From: Candidatus Manganitrophus morganii
GTDB taxonomy: Bacteria; Nitrospirota; Nitrospiria; SBBL01; Manganitrophaceae
Assembly: GCA_021651055.1 (NCBI GenBank)
Contig: JAJHOH010000001.1
Location: 1,860,001-1,924,000, forward strand
Direction: 5' to 3'
Length of the DNA stretch: 64,000 nucleotides
Shown: piece by piece, positions 63,764-64,000 of the stretch
Layout of the letters: every line of letters starts with the position of its first letter
Position numbering within the stretch: the stretch's first letter is position 1
Position numbers and translations under genes: made by a program
Notes under the pieces: model-generated
Database searches by the model: none
Seen by the model: only the letters and a program-made list of their open reading frames with translations
What the model was told of the DNA's origin: nothing

Positions 63764-64000
63764 TCAGAGGAAAGCGACGGCGACCTCATCCGCCAAAAGC
63801 AGCCCTTTAGGGGTCAGCCGGATCTCTTGTTGATCGATCAAAAGAAGCCCCTCCAAGATGAGTCGGTCGGCGGTCCTTCGGAGGGAGGGGTCTTCCTCCA
63901 GGAATTCGAGCGGAATTCCTTCCGTCTTTCTCAACCCGAAGATGATCCGGTCTTTCCGCAACATCTCCGGGCTCACCTTTTCGGTGCGATCGACCGGAAG
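63764..64000 (-). CDS. HemW-like radical SAM heme chaperone, C-terminal part (runs off window)
   Basis: Only the last 78 codons are present; the frame stays open to base 64000. The segment matches the C-terminal winged domain of HemN/HemW: EMLRKDRIIFGLRKTEGIPL, then LEEDPSLRR, LILEGLLLI and LTPKGLLLADEVAVAFL. Without the radical-SAM Cys motif, HemW versus HemN cannot be told. Confidence 0.72.
   Translation of the reverse strand, partial: LPVDRTEKVSPEMLRKDRIIFGLRKTEGIPLEFLEEDPSLRRTADRLILEGLLLIDQQEIRLTPKGLLLADEVAVAFL

Overview
The window looks like chromosome of a free-living Gram-negative chemolithotroph. GC is roughly 58-60% (hand-sampled) and genes are tightly packed on both strands. A Nitrospirota affiliation (Nitrospira or the Manganitrophus group) is my best guess. 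It rests on gene content: cyanase with a nitrate/cyanate-type ABC transporter, a chlorite-dismutase-family protein, an alginate-export-type porin, and an LPS-type envelope (LapB). No rRNA gene or other definitive marker is present, so this is inference. I found no tRNA, rRNA, CRISPR array, complete transposon or prophage.

Region by region. 1-6.4 kb: the 3' part of a multi-PAS NarL-type histidine kinase, its response regulator, a stand-alone LuxR-type HTH protein and a CheY-like receiver. 6.4-11.1 kb: NUDIX hydrolase, alpha-glucan phosphorylase, the PEP synthase/PPDK regulatory kinase-phosphorylase and a thioredoxin-TPR protein. 11.1-16.8 kb: a minus-strand overlapping operon (methyltransferase, GNAT, DUF5069, EamA) divergent from a plus-strand set (SDR, APH-like kinase, quinone oxidoreductase). 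16.8-21.2 kb: lipoprotein, Rieske ferredoxin, CstA transporter, and a chlorite-dismutase-family protein paired with an HTH protein. 21.2-28.1 kb: a minus-strand cyanate module (CBS protein, two Tat-exported binding proteins, permease, ATPase, cyanase, porin). 28.1-30.8 kb: a complete LuxR/LuxI acyl-homoserine-lactone circuit with a 20-bp lux box, plus a second short LuxR-HTH gene. 31.0-39.5 kb: the conserved housekeeping string rplU-rpmA-obgE-proB-proA-nadD-rsfS, followed by a LapA-LapB-like fusion and gpmI. 39.5-43.5 kb: CBS protein, GGDEF response regulator, RNase R. 43.5-45.7 kb: a lower-GC GHKL ATPase with its own promoter, followed by a REP-like hairpin, probably acquired. 45.8-51.6 kb: HAD hydrolase, glutamine amidotransferase, SMC, SnoaL-like protein. 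51.9-53.5 kb: two tandem paralogues of an unrecognised 131-residue family and an overlapping RsbRD_N-like gene. 53.5-64 kb: DUF456 protein, metallo-hydrolase, M28 peptidase, tandem-PilZ protein, FKBP, anion permease, RimO, a tiny zinc ribbon, a PaaK-like ligase, a geranylgeranyl-reductase-family protein and the end of a HemW-like gene.

The observations most worth a second look are: (i) the quorum-sensing circuit, with all key LuxR and LuxI residues, a canonical lux box, and luxI ending antisense inside luxR; (ii) two genes (rsfS and a class-I amidotransferase) whose only plausible start is ATT behind a strong Shine-Dalgarno, so standard ORF calling misses or truncates them; (iii) a perfect TTGACA-17-TATAAT promoter whose predicted transcript begins at the cstA ATG (leaderless), with a weaker similar case before the PEP-synthase regulator; (iv) a cyanate operon in which the parts normally fused in NrtC are separate genes; (v) the unrecognised tandem family at 51.9-53.0 kb; and (vi) the isolated GHKL-zinc-ribbon gene.
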